A model generated the notes under the pieces. The model had not been told where the DNA came from, searched no databases, and was given only the letters and a program-made list of their open reading frames with translations. Below, in pieces: positions 20,898-32,948 of a stretch of 64,000 bases of DNA. The position numbers and the translations under genes were made by a program. The first letter of the stretch is position 1. Every line of letters starts with the position of its first letter. The DNA comes from Undaria pinnatifida (Eukaryota > Sar > Phaeophyceae > Laminariales > Alariaceae), in assembly GCA_012845835.1 (NCBI GenBank), contig JABAKD010000010.1, positions 14,007,401 to 14,071,400 of the forward strand, in the 5' to 3' direction.

Positions 20898-21213
20898 TGT
20901 TAAGATACGGCCTCGAAGAGCCTGTAAATATCTTAATTGAGATAATTTGGCCGGGTTTCGTATTATTATAAGGTTGGCGTTTTCTATTCGGGATAGTCAC
21001 GAAATAAAACGGAGGCGCGGTTGAAAAAAAAACTTGTCAGGACTGCAAAACGTTGCCTGCGTTCTCACAGAGAGGCCATCCGGGGCTCTGTCTGGTGGAA
21101 ACTAATTAAAAGCTACGTCTCTCTCCTAAGATCTTAAAGGGTAAGAAAAAGTGAGTACTCTCCGAGGACCTGCATGCAGGAGACTTTCTGTGTCCCCGCC
21201 CAATACCCTTACA
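20898..21213 (+). repeat. 3' LTR of the TRIM (LTR family 1)
   Basis: It matches the 5' LTR apart from a 35-base insertion near 21023 and small changes. It is preceded by GGCTCATCAGGGTGGGCTATAG, whose GGGTGGG could be the polypurine tract. Confidence 0.88.
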
Positions 21214-21217
21214 ACTG

Positions 21218-22199
21218 CACATACATGTTATTCGGACAAACTTTAACTTTTTGTACTTGATTATAATAATCGTCCACGTTTTGTTTTTCTTACAAGACAA
21301 TAATAACCGAATCTTCGTGCGTTTAACTGTTAATACGTTCCAATCGCTCGGAAGAAAAAAAAGGAGCAACAACATAATCACAACAACACAACCAACCGTA
21401 TGCGCGCACAGGACGTACTATTTTATACGTACTGCTACGAGTGAGTACGTAGCGCCGGTCGGCAGAGATTTTCGTAGCAGCACAACAAACAGCAAAGACA
21501 CAGACGACTTTATTTAACCAGTTGGACGTTTTTTTTCGTTTTTTTCATCCTCCGGCGGATCAGAAAAAATAAATCTTAAGCTCACCACACTTCCACGTAT
21601 TTTCGTATTGGACGCGCCACGAGGCGTGGGCCAGAACAATACAGACAGCAGCAGCAAGCAGCAGCAGCAGTATCTAGTAGTGCGCGTAGTAGTAGGTAGC
21701 AGTGTGAGCGCAGGAGGCAGGAGTAATAATGTATGTATGTGTATGTGTACAACTAACAGCAGACACGGTCCTCCTGCGCTTTCTTTGTGTTAATATAGTC
21801 TAGTGCAGTGCGAGGACGCAGCGTAGTTCGCATGCGGTGGAAAAATAATCGCCGCTTACTGATTGTTGCCACCACACCACCACGTCTCTTCCGCAGGCAG
21901 AGTACCGCACGATCCCCGAGATAGTTCAAGGTCACAAAGCGCGGGTGTTCTTATTATTATTGTTGTCGCAAGGCACCGGACCTTAATACAATGAGAGGGG
22001 CCTCTTATAGTTGCTGTATTATTGTCAAAACCAGACAACTTAGACTAATAAATACTCCGAGTACCTGGTAGAAAATAGTGAATTAGTTAACAAAAAATAC
22101 TAGATACACACAGACAGTCAGTACAATAGTATCAATAATAGTGCCACAACTAACTGTGTTGTTGAATTTCGAAGTATAGACTTAGATTAGACTATAAAT
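21218..22199. other. Intergenic stretch, A/T-rich
   Basis: It contains CAG/AGC-rich bits (21645-21680) and A/T-rich sequence. I recognise no gene. Confidence 0.5.
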
Positions 22200-22620
22200 A
22201 ATTATGAAAATAAAAATACACTCTCCAGCAGCTCAGAGAGCTGCGAGATCGAAAATTTTGTCGAAACTCATCTTTGCAAGCTGTGTGTGATACTACTCCG
22301 AACGCGCGTATACTTCGAAGTACATAACTTATAAAAATATAAAAACAGACCTGCTGTGAGATCGAAAATTTTGTCGAAACTCATCTTTGCAAGCTGTATG
22401 TATTTATGTGATACTTCGATCGCGCGTATATTACGGGTTGTACGTGTCCTCATTAGACTAAGGATATAGGTCGGCTTCCCCTTGCAACTACAGCAAGCAG
22501 TGTAGTAGCTATCAGGGTCAACAACAGGGTGATCTTAAGTCAGTCTGTGCGCGGAACTATAAAACCCGTTTCTGAGGGGGCCAAAACCTGACAGCTGTGG
22601 AAGGAAATGCATCATTCTAT
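22200..22620 (+). repeat. Long form (about 400 bp) of the dispersed repeat, with two hairpin cores
   Basis: Cores at 22241 and 22351 (minus strand: GAGATCGAAAATTTTGTCG and AACTCATCTTTGCAAGCTG) lead into TCCTCATTAGACTAAGGATA. This is followed by TAGGTCGGC, AGCTATCAGGGTCAACA, TAAAACCCGTTTCTGAGGGG and CTGACAGCTGTGGAAGGAAA. The same order is found at 52085-52420 and, reversed, at 54605-54895. Confidence 0.85.
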
Positions 22621-23956
22621 AGTCTGTACATACTTCGAAGTATTTCGTCTAGTCTAGTCTCATAGTGTAACAGCGCAACAAACCGTTCAACACCAAAACC
22701 GGACGGACGGAGGGAATCGATCATTCATTTTCTTCTGCTGCTGTATAGTCTATGTACGTGGAGGTATTACGAGCATCACATAATCGTATATGCATACACG
22801 TACTACTGTATGTACTCGTACGAGCGCATACGACGAGCAGTATGTCGTCGTACTCTGCTGTGTAGCACAAAAATCCGCCGTGAACCGCGTGTGGCATGTA
22901 CCTGGTAGCTACTAGTGGGCGTGAACACTTATTAATAGTAGTCTACCAAAAAGACACGGGAGGAGGAGATTCTAGAAGCCCGACGCGCCCACATCTCATA
23001 CTTGATTCATCTCAATCATTGTTTGTTGTTGATTGAACTGGTGGTGTTCACCACCAACCAGGTGTTACAGTACCATATATATGGTCCAGGTATCATATCG
23101 TAATCCCGGCGCACCCCTCCCCCCCGAATGGCGATCACAATAATAGAAGCGATAGACTGTGTTGATAGATCGTCATTTAAATTTTGCACAGAACCCCCCC
23201 ATCGCGCGAGAGTCACTGATAATATACGTACAATATGGAGTGCCCTCGCAATTTGAGTCTCGAGAGTGTGTATGCTATGCATGTAGACTATCATGACGAG
23301 TATGTACCGGTATGTATGTGTGCGTTTTCTTTGATTGAGCTGATATTTCCATGCTATTAATTGTACTATTATTATTGCACTCCGAGTACGTACGATGATA
23401 GTAGTACCAGTATATTATTATTGGTGATTGCTGCTGTGCACATCCAACACAACTACTAGCCAGTGTCCCATGCCGATGCCTCTCCTACAGAGGAGAGAGA
23501 CGAGAGCTCTCTGTAGCCACCAAACACAAGACAGAGTGCAAATACAACAACGACAATATTTTTTGTATTTTCGCAGCAGCAGGAAGAAATGTCAAATCGT
23601 TGTTTGTTGCTGTTGTTGTTGTTGTTGATTGAGCCGACTGCGTCGATTCTCCCCGCTACTCGTGTACTAGATTACTGCTGCTGTATGTGTTGGTCACTTG
23701 TACATACATGATTTTTAGCCGTTTTTGGCGCACAGGTAGGTGATGATGATGATGATGTGTATGATGTGTACCTCGTTGTTTGTATACCCTCGGGAGCAGG
23801 GTGTGGGGCTGATCTTAAAACAGGAAGAAGAAGAGGACACACATGAGGAGGATGGTGGCATCTCCGTACACAGTAGCCATGCTGATGTGCTTTCTTTCGT
23901 AAAGCAAACAAACACACAACACACACACTAAGAAAAGCGCACTACAAGCATACTAC

Positions 23957-24007
<51 letters not shown>

Positions 24008-25359
24008 AGTAGTAGTTGTAGAGTATGGTAATCCACCTGGTGTATATCATATATCTGGCACACCATCATAATACATGCGCACATGTGATTCGATGCGACG
24101 ATGGTGGTATGATTGTTGCTTGTTGTTTTTGTAACATCGAAGTAGTCTATTAATAGATCATGATCAGAGTTTTGCTCGAGTAACATGTATGTGTGGCGGA
24201 AGGAGAAAAAAAAAGGTATCCTTTCGGCCGTTAGAAAGGCCCGAGGTGCAACTGCAACCCGCAAAAATTGTGTTGTAATTTCGTTCGCTAAAATTCCAGA
24301 TCCCTTGAAAAGGCTGTATTTTCGTTTTTTCGCGAAAATTGTGTTTGTTGTATTTTCGTGGGCCTTTAATTACTCGGGTTTAATGTACAACCGAAAATGC
24401 GGAGGGTTTATTTTGTTCAGTGAGGACTTCAATGACTTCCCTCCTTGCACTAAAAAACCGCCCACCCCGTGTGTTCCCCACCACCACCCTCCCACTGGCA
24501 CACGCTCCCTACCCACTCTCTCTCACAACTACAACACTACCACCACTACTACCTCAAGTCTCCTGTAACCTCCAAGCTTGCCAAGCTCGACAAGGACGTA
24601 CACCCACCCTCATCAAGAACAAGAGCTGATCAACACGCACAGAGAGGTGAGAGGGAGAGAGGACCTGTGTGCCTGCCTGTGCATTGTGTGTTCCCTGTGT
24701 TTCTTCAATATGTTTTATGTGTTTCTCCGCGAGAATTTGTTGGGAGTTGCCGGTCGAGTGTAGACGCAGCTGGAGGCAGCTGTGCGTCGCGAGAGTTGAC
24801 TTGCGCTGCTGGTCTGATGCGACGATCTCTATAGGACTCTTAGGCCGAGCCCTCCCTCGCAGCTTGTTGCGACGCTGCCGCTCAGGTACAGCTTGAAATA
24901 TTTCCGTGGTGACCCTGGTACCACCCTCGAGTCGAAAGATGGATGGATGGATCGGTTAATTGGTCGGTTGAAATAAAACTGGTACATTTTTCATAGCCAC
25001 ACGCTCGCTCGCTCGCACTGCTGTAGCTGCTGTCTGCTGCACCGATACGTAGAACCTGTGTTTGCTGCTCCTGCTGGTAGGACGCTAGGGTTTCACTGCA
25101 GTTGTGTCTTGCCTGAAGCTGGTGGATAGCTTGCGCGTGCTGCCTCGTTGTTGTTGGTCCTTGTTGTTGCTGGTGCTGCGGCTGCTGTCGTCGGTCGATT
25201 GAACACGAAAAAACAAAAAAAAAACGTCGGGACTTTTTGTCTGTTCGTTCGTTGCGATTGCCGAGGAAGTCCTATCGTCGACGAAAAACTGATACCTGGG
25301 TACTTTTTAACGCAGCAACAAAAAGTTATCCGGCACCTTAAAATTCGCCCCGCCATCGT
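22621..25359. other. Intergenic stretch upstream of repeat-protein gene 1
   Basis: There is no recognised gene. It contains short CTG/CAG runs, a (AGC)n array and, at 24470-24645, an unusually C-rich leader-like stretch ending GAGAG|GTGAGAG. That stretch could be a 5' untranslated exon of the gene at 26077; this is speculative. Confidence 0.45.
23957..24004 (+). repeat. (AGC)16 microsatellite
   Basis: This is a pure AGC trinucleotide run of 48 bases. Confidence 0.95.
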
Positions 25360-26076
25360 CCCAATCGTTCGTCCGCTCTCCTATATTACCGACTTGGCTC
25401 GCCCCCAACCCCTCTCTCCTATCAGACCCCATGCACGCGTCCCCCCCCCCTCCCCCGCCCCTAATCTGACCCTGATACTTGTGTAGGTACAGCCCAGAAT
25501 AAGTCAGTTCGTTAAGAGATGTTCCCACCACGCGCTGTTCCCATCACACGCAGCAACATTGAAATTTATCCCCCACCCTTCACCCATTCGTTCAATCCGC
25601 TGCTGCTGTATATATGCGAATTGCCTCGTCCCTGACCCCCCTCTCTCTCTCCCCTCTCTCTCCTCTCTCTCCCTTCCACCGGCTGCCCCCTCCCCAGCGT
25701 GACCCTGACAATGATCTGACAGACATGCACGACAACCATTATCCCCCCCCCATACGACGACGTCCATGCATCAAGTCGATTGCCCCCCCTCGCTCCGCCC
25801 CGTTCCGTCCCGACCTAACCCTGATGCTGCAACCATCACGGCGGGATCCCGACAGCAGCTACTCTTACAACAGCTACCTCGGCAGTCAAAGTTAGCCTCC
25901 CACCCTCTCCTCAGTCGTTCGTCCGCTCGCGTATACATATTTTGAATTATATATCTGATTGTACCGATAGTGCCTCACACCTCCTCTCCTCTCCCCTCCC
26001 CTCCCCTCCCTACCCCATTACTGCGTCAAACTCGACAGGGATCCCAGCAACAACTACTCGCACAACGACCTATAGC
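25360..26076 (+). promoter_or_regulatory. Repeated promoter/leader-like units before repeat-protein gene 1
   Basis: Three diverged units near 25370, 25590 and 25915 each show CGTTCGTCCGCT (or CGTTCAATCCGCT). Each then has a TATA-like word (CTATATTA, GTATATATG, GTATACATAT) and a C/T-rich run. CTGACCCTGA words and GGGATCCC-AGCAACAACTACTC leaders also recur (25851 and 26038). The last unit leads into the start codon through a CTCCCC-rich leader. Promoter function is inferred. Confidence 0.45.
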
Positions 26077-26934
26077 ATGGCACTGACCGCTACCACTCCA
26101 ATCAGGAACGCTTTCTCCGGAGACTGCTCCAAGCCCAAGACTTCCCGCAGCAGCGCCCCCGACCTGTCCTACCTGCCAACCTACAACCACGTTGGTGGCC
26201 GCCCGGACGAGCGACTCGGCGCGCACGGCACCTTCCGCCCCGGCGTGCGTATCATGTCCGGCGGTCAAGCCCGCGACGTGCCTCTCGAGCCCACTCAGAC
26301 CAACGTCGGGAAAGTGCTCTTCGTGTCTTCGACCCACAAGCCCGACCTCTCCGGCGAGGCCCGCGTCAACGCCATCCGCCCCAACGAACGCCTGGGCTCG
26401 CACGGCCGGTTCACCCCCGGCGCCAAACGCTTCCTTGGGGGGAAGCCCCGCGACGTTCCCCTCAAAACCGAGCTCGACCATGGAAAAGTGCTGTTCGTTT
26501 CTTCCGTGCACAAGCCGGACATGACCTGCGCGGGCCGTACCAACCAAGTTCGCCCCACCGAGCGCCTCGGATTTGGCGGTCGGTTCACTCCGGGCGCCCG
26601 CCGTTGGCTGGGAGGAAAGCCCCGCGACGTCCCTCTCGCTCAGATGCGCGACCCCGGCACTGTAATCTTCCAGTCCTCGACGCTCAAGCCTGACCTCTCG
26701 GGGGAGGGCGAGACCAATGTGACCGGCGGGCGGGAGGATGAAAGGCACGGAAGGCTTGGGTCGTTCGAGCATGGCGTGGTGGAGGTGGCGGGGGGTCCGC
26801 TGCACATGCCGTCGGCGCAGGAGCTGGCGCTCTGGCAGGAGGCCGGGCAGAAGGAAAACCGGTACCGTCGCTGCGGGCCCAGCCACTTCGTCGCCGGGGT
26901 TTCCATCCTCTCTGGCGGCATGCCGGTCTACTGA
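26077..26934 (+). CDS. RPxERLG-repeat protein 1 (unknown family)
   Basis: This is a 285-residue intronless ORF. I chose ATG at 26077 because the upstream in-frame ATG (25942) would add only a low-complexity Pro/Ser/Thr stretch read from the pyrimidine-rich leader. After an N-terminal 38 residues, tandem units cover residues 39-97, 98-154, 155-212 and a decayed 213-260, then a partial unit to the end. Each good unit reads roughly N-x-V-(GG)-RPxERLG, GxFTPGxR, LGGKPRDVPL, GKVLFVSS and HKPDLSGEAR. There is no signal peptide, membrane segment or known catalytic motif. The units are rich in Arg, Gly and Pro. Strong conservation of whole units with variable spacers argues for selection on the protein. 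A paralogue lies at 60016. The function is unknown. It could be a scaffold or binding repeat. Confidence 0.85.
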   Translation: MALTATTPIRNAFSGDCSKPKTSRSSAPDLSYLPTYNHVGGRPDERLGAHGTFRPGVRIMSGGQARDVPLEPTQTNVGKVLFVSSTHKPDLSGEARVNAIRPNERLGSHGRFTPGAKRFLGGKPRDVPLKTELDHGKVLFVSSVHKPDMTCAGRTNQVRPTERLGFGGRFTPGARRWLGGKPRDVPLAQMRDPGTVIFQSSTLKPDLSGEGETNVTGGREDERHGRLGSFEHGVVEVAGGPLHMPSAQELALWQEAGQKENRYRRCGPSHFVAGVSILSGGMPVY

Positions 26935-29900
26935 TGAGAAACGGCTTTTTTCTTTCTTTCTGAATGAAAAATGAGTGAAAACGCTTCCGAGGCCACTTGT
27001 TTTCGGTTTTCGAACTGACTGTTCTCTGTTCCGCGTTGTTTTGAGAAGTCAGTGAGAGCGCGCACGCCCCTCGGCGCCGCCGTGTCGCCTACGTATAAAT
27101 GGAAACAATTCGGCTTGTTGGTTCTTGACTCCTTTTTGTTGTATTGGGGAGTTCAGGCGCTACGTATGAATGGAAACAATTCGGCTTGTTGGTTCTTGAC
27201 TCCTTTTTTGTTGTGTTGGGGAGTTCAGGATGGCGCGCGTTGGGGGGGAGGGGGGCGCGCGTGGCGATTGCGAATCTCTTGACGTACTCTTGTTGGCACG
27301 TGGCCGCAATCAAGAGCGAGTGAATTGCATTAGCAAGATAGAGATAAGGCGTGGATAAATAAGAGTGTACTATATAACAAGCGGGCGGGCCGTCTTTTTC
27401 TGCTCGGCCGTTTGTCGTCGTAGCGGTCGTTTTCAGCAGGCGTTGTAAGTACTATGTGTTCTGCATCGCCCGGCCCGAGGGGTGTTGGAACATATCCCCC
27501 CCCCCCCCCCAGTTGACTTTTTTGTTTTGTTTTTGGGTGTTGGGGCTACTGCTCGCTGAAATTTGTGTTTCGTGGTCGAATGTACAGCGGTATGACAAGA
27601 AGGACACCTATTCGTGGTTACTTTGCTGCTGCTGCTGCTGTTTCTTTGCTGTTTATTTGTAGAGTTAGTTTCGCGAAAAAAAAAAGAAAGAAAAAAACGT
27701 TACATCGTATTTTGGTGCTTTTGTGTCGCTGGTGTTGAAAATAGTTTTGGTTTAGACTCGCGCTCTAGGTACGAGGACTTTTTCTCGCCCTTATGGGTAT
27801 TAAGAGAAGAGGAAGAGGGGAGCAAATAAATACTCGTGGATAGGTGTCGTATGATATGATATCATGCTTTGTATCTCAAAAGTGGTTTCTGTGTACCGCT
27901 GTGCACAACATACAGTTAAGCAACGGCTGCGCTCTGCCAATGCCGTTGTCGCGTTTTTTTTTGTTCCCCTTTTTTGAGGGATTTTCGCACCGGTAAAAAG
28001 GAGGTCGAAAGAGTCTACGTACTTTTTCTTTTTCGAGTTTTGTGGGCGGAAACAGGCAGATGATGGGAGAACAAAAAAGAAACACATGCAGGGGCATTGC
28101 TGTGGATGCTGTGCTTCATGTATGTGTGGTCGATTTTAGGATTTTAGAGAAGCGTCGCACATTTGGTTTATTTTGGTGACGGGAGTGCCATGCTTGATTG
28201 ACATGATCGGTTTAGAATTTTTAGAGAGCGTCAAACCTCGTTTGTTTTTTTTGTTTTTTTTGTTTTTGTTCGTTGGGGGCCTCAGCTGGGCTCGGGATTC
28301 GTCTGTTGTTGTTGCTGTCCGGGTGGGGTGTCTCGATGTGGAAGGGTTTGAGGTATCCATTCGGGCCATCCCATGCCGTCATGATGTGCTCGCGTATAAT
28401 ATTAATAGTAGCAAAACGATTGAGAAAAACTCAATGAAAAGTGTTTGAAGTGCATGGGTGGGGTGGTTTTCGGTGTGGGGCGGCATTTTTATGTTGGGTG
28501 GTTATTTCGCGTGTTTTTTCATGTGGGGCGGGGCGTATAGTTGATGCGCTCGCCGTTAGTTATGCCCGGACTTCCCCAAACGCTACGACGAAGCAGAAGT
28601 ACTGTAGTAATAGGGGATAGACAGACTGTGCGCGGCTGCTGTTGTTGTGCGTCATAGGCGAGAGAGTGGCACATCGACCGTCTTTTCTCGTGTTTTTTGT
28701 GTGTATTTGTTGTGCGCGCTGTAGGCGGAAACGGCATCCCGTATATATGCCGTGGATCGTTTTTTCTTGCGCTTTGTTGATCTAGGGGATGGAGTGCTGG
28801 TTCGGTCATCTCTCTTTTGGTTGATGAAGGAGTTTTGGACCTGTGGGGTGTAGCAATATATATTAATATAGATAGATGCGATAATGAAGAAGCAAATCAA
28901 TCAACAATTGAGTGAATCTCAAGAAAAAATAAGCGTTTTCGTGCCACAAGAAACCAATCACAGCAACAATTGCATGCAGCACACGGCAGGGCAGTCTTGT
29001 GCAAGAATCTTTTGCACATGCTGCTGCCGCTACAACCAACTGCCCCGCCTGCTTGCTGCTGTTGTTTGCTTCGTATTTGTTCCGGCACTACTATTGATAC
29101 GACGAGCACGCAATCATCAATTGGTTGGGGCCTTTTGCGCCCGTGCTGTCTTTATTGATGGTGTAGAGAGGGGGAAGACAACATGTAGTTTTTTGCAACG
29201 TATGTTAAAACACCGTCTTGTGCTAAGTTTCACCGCCAACAATAAGTCACCCTGCAGCCACCACACATAAATAGATGTGTTTTCAATGCGATTTTGTAGC
29301 ATCGACTTTTTGTGTGTGTTCGTGATGCTCCGATATTATACTACATTACAGTAGTAGTACATATAAAACATATAACGTGTTTGTCTTCGCCCGTCCCTGA
29401 CGATTCATGCTTCATGCTAATAAGGACGGATGCTCATTCTTCGCTCTTTTTTGCTCTCTTAGCGCTTTGCGCTGTGCTGTTTATAGTATCCTCCTGGACA
29501 ATGACAAACTTCCTGTCCCTTTCAGAACGCACTTTTTTTACTTTCGAAATCCGACAAAAATATGTATTTGACATCCGGCCACGCCTCTCGCCAGTACTAA
29601 CTCCGGTGGCAATACGACTTAATAATCGGTCTCGTTGATTCTTGAGTAGCTCGAACCATGGATACACGTTTTTTCTAATTATATACTCAAGTCTATATTA
29701 TATACTCCTTTTTGGAAAAAGCGTATGTCGCCAATTCTTCAAAATTAATGCTTCATCGCGCTTCGTGCTGTCATCGACAGGCGGGTGCCTGTTCACTTAG
29801 ATTACAGGAACCAAGGAGCTACGTATTATATACACGGCCCAGTACGTTTTGCAATGTTTATTTAGCGCTCACGCTCTATTAATAGTACGAAGAAGGTAGT

Positions 29901-30656
29901 GTGTCTTGGCTATTTAAATAGTAGTACCCAAGGTTGTAGCAACAATGTATTATTCTTGAAAAAATATTTTCTTCTGTTTTTCTTCGTTTTTCTCGAAACA
30001 TGTATGTATGTGCTGCTGCGATGGAGGTGGTGGCCTTTTCTTTCGCGCAAAACTGATTCTTGTGATAAATGACGGACGGACCGCTTTCTCCTTGCATGTT
30101 AACCGTCGGGGGAAATCGTCTGAAAGACACTGACTGGTGGTGCAATTCTTGTTTGTTGGCGCTCAAACACTACTAACTGTGTGCATGTTTGATTTTTTTT
30201 TGTGGAACACTTTGTGTGTCTTTGTGGTCATAGTGTCATGTTTTTTTTTGTTCGTCTGGGCCTTGCTCTTTCGTTCTACTATTATTAATACTACTAAAAA
30301 CGTTTTTGTTTGCGGGTGCGGCATACATAGAGCTCCTCTCAAGTCAATCACAAGCAGCCACCCCCCACCCCGCGAGGGGAAAAAAAAAAAAATGGTGCCC
30401 CTCTAGCTCCCGCGCTCTCTATTATTAGTAGCATGTTTCATATTATATCATCAAATAAACGCGATGTACGCTGTGCGCGCCAAACCAAAAAAACAGGTTC
30501 TTGTTAAGTGGTTTGTCTACGAGCGAGATGCAGAGCCACTCCCCCAAGAGAGAACCTTTCTCAATCATACCATTAATTATTAGTGAGAGCAAACGACGGC
30601 GTTCCCAAGGCTAGGTAGAGTTACGCCGGCGGCGGGGGGGGGGGGGGGGGGAGGTT
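26935..30656. other. Intergenic stretch after repeat-protein gene 1
   Basis: There is no recognised gene. It holds the 72-bp duplication at 27091, poly-C at 27498, CTG runs at 27625 and A/T-rich DNA. Open frames here are short and look random. Confidence 0.5.
27091..27229 (+). repeat. 72-bp tandem duplication
   Basis: TACGTATAAATGGAAACAAT followed by TCGGCTTGTTGGTTCTTGAC and TTGGGGAGTTCAGG occurs twice, nearly identical, so it is recent. It lies 160 bp after the stop codon of repeat-protein gene 1. Confidence 0.9.
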
Positions 30657-31119
30657 GACGCGTGCTACGACGATAGAAGAGGCGCACGAATTTTTTCTGA
30701 GGTTTTTCCTCGAAGTGTGGGAGCTTAATTAGACCCTCTCCACAAAAAAACTGATTTCGGGGAAAAAAAAGGTGCTATTACATATATATGCCGACCTATA
30801 TCCTTAATGAGGACACACAACCCGTAATACGCGCGATCGGAGTATCACACACAGCTTGCAAAGATGAGTTTCGACAAAATATTCGATCTCACAGCTGCTA
30901 GCTGCTGGAGTGTATTTTAATTTTTATAATATATATATACCGTGGACATGTATAATTTGCGAAAATATCCCATGTATGGCCTGATAGGTACACGACGAAA
31001 AATCAAAACCAAAACCAAAAACTGGCCGATTTTTTTCCGACGATGAAATTTGGGTTAATTAAGGAGCCATTTATTTCACACCAAAAAAAGCGCTACCACC
31101 TCCCATCGTGACACGCGTC
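30657..31119. mobile_element. MITE-like element, copy 3, split by a nested repeat
   Basis: It starts GACGCGTGCTACGACGATAG and ends CATCGTGACACGCGTC. The halves (30657-30785 and 30945-31119) match full copies. Between them sits a hairpin-repeat copy (30787-30942) that begins GCCGACCTATATCCTTAATG. Flanking TATATA at both edges may be the target site. Confidence 0.82.
30787..30942 (+). repeat. Hairpin repeat nested in a MITE-like element
   Basis: It carries CGCGATCGGAGTATCACACA, CAGCTTGCAAAGATGAG, TCGACAAAATATTCGA, CTCACAGCTG and a TTTTAATTTTTATAATATA tail. This is the short form, without the 5' half of the 400-bp version. Confidence 0.82.
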
Positions 31120-31451
31120 GGGTACCCTCCTCCCGTTTTCCACTACCAGGTTTGAGCCAGTCGTAGGAGTGGCTCTGTACCCTCATCCTGTGACAGAAAA
31201 TGCTTCGCTTTAACGCGATTGGTTTGGCGCAGCGCAGCGCAGCGCAGCTACATGTGATGACCGTTCCGTTGTGGGCTCATATATAGCCAAACTATAACAC
31301 AAAGAAACAGGGGGGGGGGGGGGGGGGAGCGTCCCTCGCGCGAGGGCCCCCCGAGTCACTGCAAAAGAATGCCGTCCCACAGGTGTGACCCCCTTACTCT
31401 TTTAGCCTTGATCGTATTTATCATGCCCTCCAGGGCTATTATTATTGTTGT

Positions 31452-31570
31452 GACCCGTGCTACTACGATAGAATGAGAAACATCCTTTTTTCGTCTGAAA
31501 TGTACCATGTCTTTTTTTCTGAACGACGGGCCACCTTTTAACCCCAAATCCTCGGAAACTTGTCAAAATC
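31452..31570. mobile_element. MITE-like element, copy 4 (one end only)
   Basis: GACCCGTGCTACTACGATAG and the reversed-orientation blocks TCTGAACGACGGGCCACC and AACCCCAAATCCTCGGAAA are present. The other end is lost. Confidence 0.7.
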
Positions 31571-32948
31571 AAAATATTGTATTGTTTTGTTGTTTTTGGT
31601 GCAGTTTTATTATTGTGCGCCTTGTTTTTAGGCCTACGATGAAGGCCATACTTCAGTGTAAGGGGTTTCGTTCACTGGTTGTTGTGTCACGCTTTTGAGT
31701 TCCTCCGAACCAGTTTTTTGGGCGAAGTGTATACGTAGATTGCTCCCCCTAAATCAAGTGAACCGCCGCGCTCAAACAACAAGAAAGGGCGCACCCCCCT
31801 CGCCTACCGTATATAGTACGTCGTCGTGTAAGAGTTGAAGTTAAGTTTACAAGGCAACGTTAAGCTTTCATGTGACTGTGGTCGATTTAAGGGTGGTAGA
31901 GTGTTCAGGGTCGTCCCAACGGTATGGATAGGGGGTGCAGCGCGGAAACTTTCTGAGCTCTCCTCTACTCGTAGCATACGTAATAAGAAGCTCAACTATG
32001 TCCACCCGACACACGACTTTGGAAGGCGTTCGCTTGCGCAATCCGACCTCCAACAGCTGTATCTCTTTGCGCTAGTCCTAAAAAACCAATCATTATCGCG
32101 AAAGTATCAGAATAACCGGTGGTTCTTCGCTCGAGGAGCTTAGCACACCTTTTTTTTCGAACGGCCGCACTCCCGATATGGGGACAAAACACTTGGATTT
32201 AGAACAGGATCGTTTTTTAGGAAAGTCGGAAATAGGTTAACCGACCAGAAACGAATGGCCCCGAGAATTGCAACCACCTCTTGCCGTGTGGGTTGACTCC
32301 CAAACCGTATATGATACGTATAACACTGCCCGCACACAACAACAGTGTAGGCTTTTGTAGCTATCGCACGTACTGCACAGAAAAAATCCAAGCGTCTCCT
32401 CGCTACTATATACCTATTCTCGGTTTTTGTTCCCGAACTGGATTATTTTGGGGCACGATCGTGTCGTTTGGTTCGGCCCTATATAGCGACCTCCTAGTGA
32501 CCTGCTGCGATTTTTTGAGCAGGTCAAGGCTGTGGCAGGGCCCCCCGCGGGTGCCTGCTGTTTTCGTTCGCTTGCCGGTTTTGGGCCGCACACTCTCGCC
32601 CCCCCGATTGACTCTGCATATCTCACTGTGCAAAAAAAATGTATTTCTCCGTAGTAGGGCGATGACTCGTCATCCCACGGTAGCCCAGGGGTGCGTGCAG
32701 CAGTTTCTGAGAAGTTTCCTGCGCTCCCAACACTCGAGGAGCTCAATATCTCACCTCTGCCGAAACACATGGCTCTTGTCGAAGGTGCGTTCTTTCGCGC
32801 AATATCCAAACCCAAAACACTTACTTAGAAACCGTCTGCACGTCAGTGTTCCAAAAAAAACAAACGGATACCCGCGCAAAATGATCAAACGGATAACCGG
32901 CCTGAGGAGGTCAGACCCGTCAAAAAAAGAAAAAAAAAAAAATCTCCC
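31571..32948. other. Intergenic stretch with one long unassigned open frame
   Basis: A 230-codon frame at 32281-32973 (+) and a 133-codon frame opposite (32414-32815) overlap here. Neither resembles a family I know, codon use looks random, and the frame runs into a MITE end. Treated as non-coding. Confidence 0.45.

Larger units (their letters stand above)
20336..21213 (+). mobile_element. Miniature LTR retrotransposon (TRIM) with 4-bp target duplication
   Basis: It has two direct LTRs, 20336-20605 (270 bp) and 20898-21213 (316 bp), both starting TGTTARGATACGGCCTCGA and ending CCCTTACA. A 292-bp interior has no coding capacity. It is flanked by ACTG at 20332-20335 and 21214-21217. Just after the 5' LTR comes TGGCGTCGTCGGCAGGACC, a primer-binding-site candidate, and a tRNA-like T arm. 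The last 200 bp of the interior match the region before the chromovirus LTR at 37445. This suggests a non-autonomous derivative of that chromovirus lineage. The second LTR has a 35-base insertion, so the copy is not recent. Confidence 0.88.

Noticed and set aside
25942-26076. Upstream in-frame start for repeat-protein gene 1
   Set aside because: The added 45 residues are low-complexity and come from a pyrimidine-rich leader with no counterpart in the paralogue.
26026-26886. 286-codon open frame on the minus strand opposite repeat-protein gene 1
   Set aside because: It mirrors GC-rich repeated codons of the sense gene; the sense protein shows the conserved repeat and has a paralogue. The minus-strand frame opposite 60016 was rejected for the same reason.
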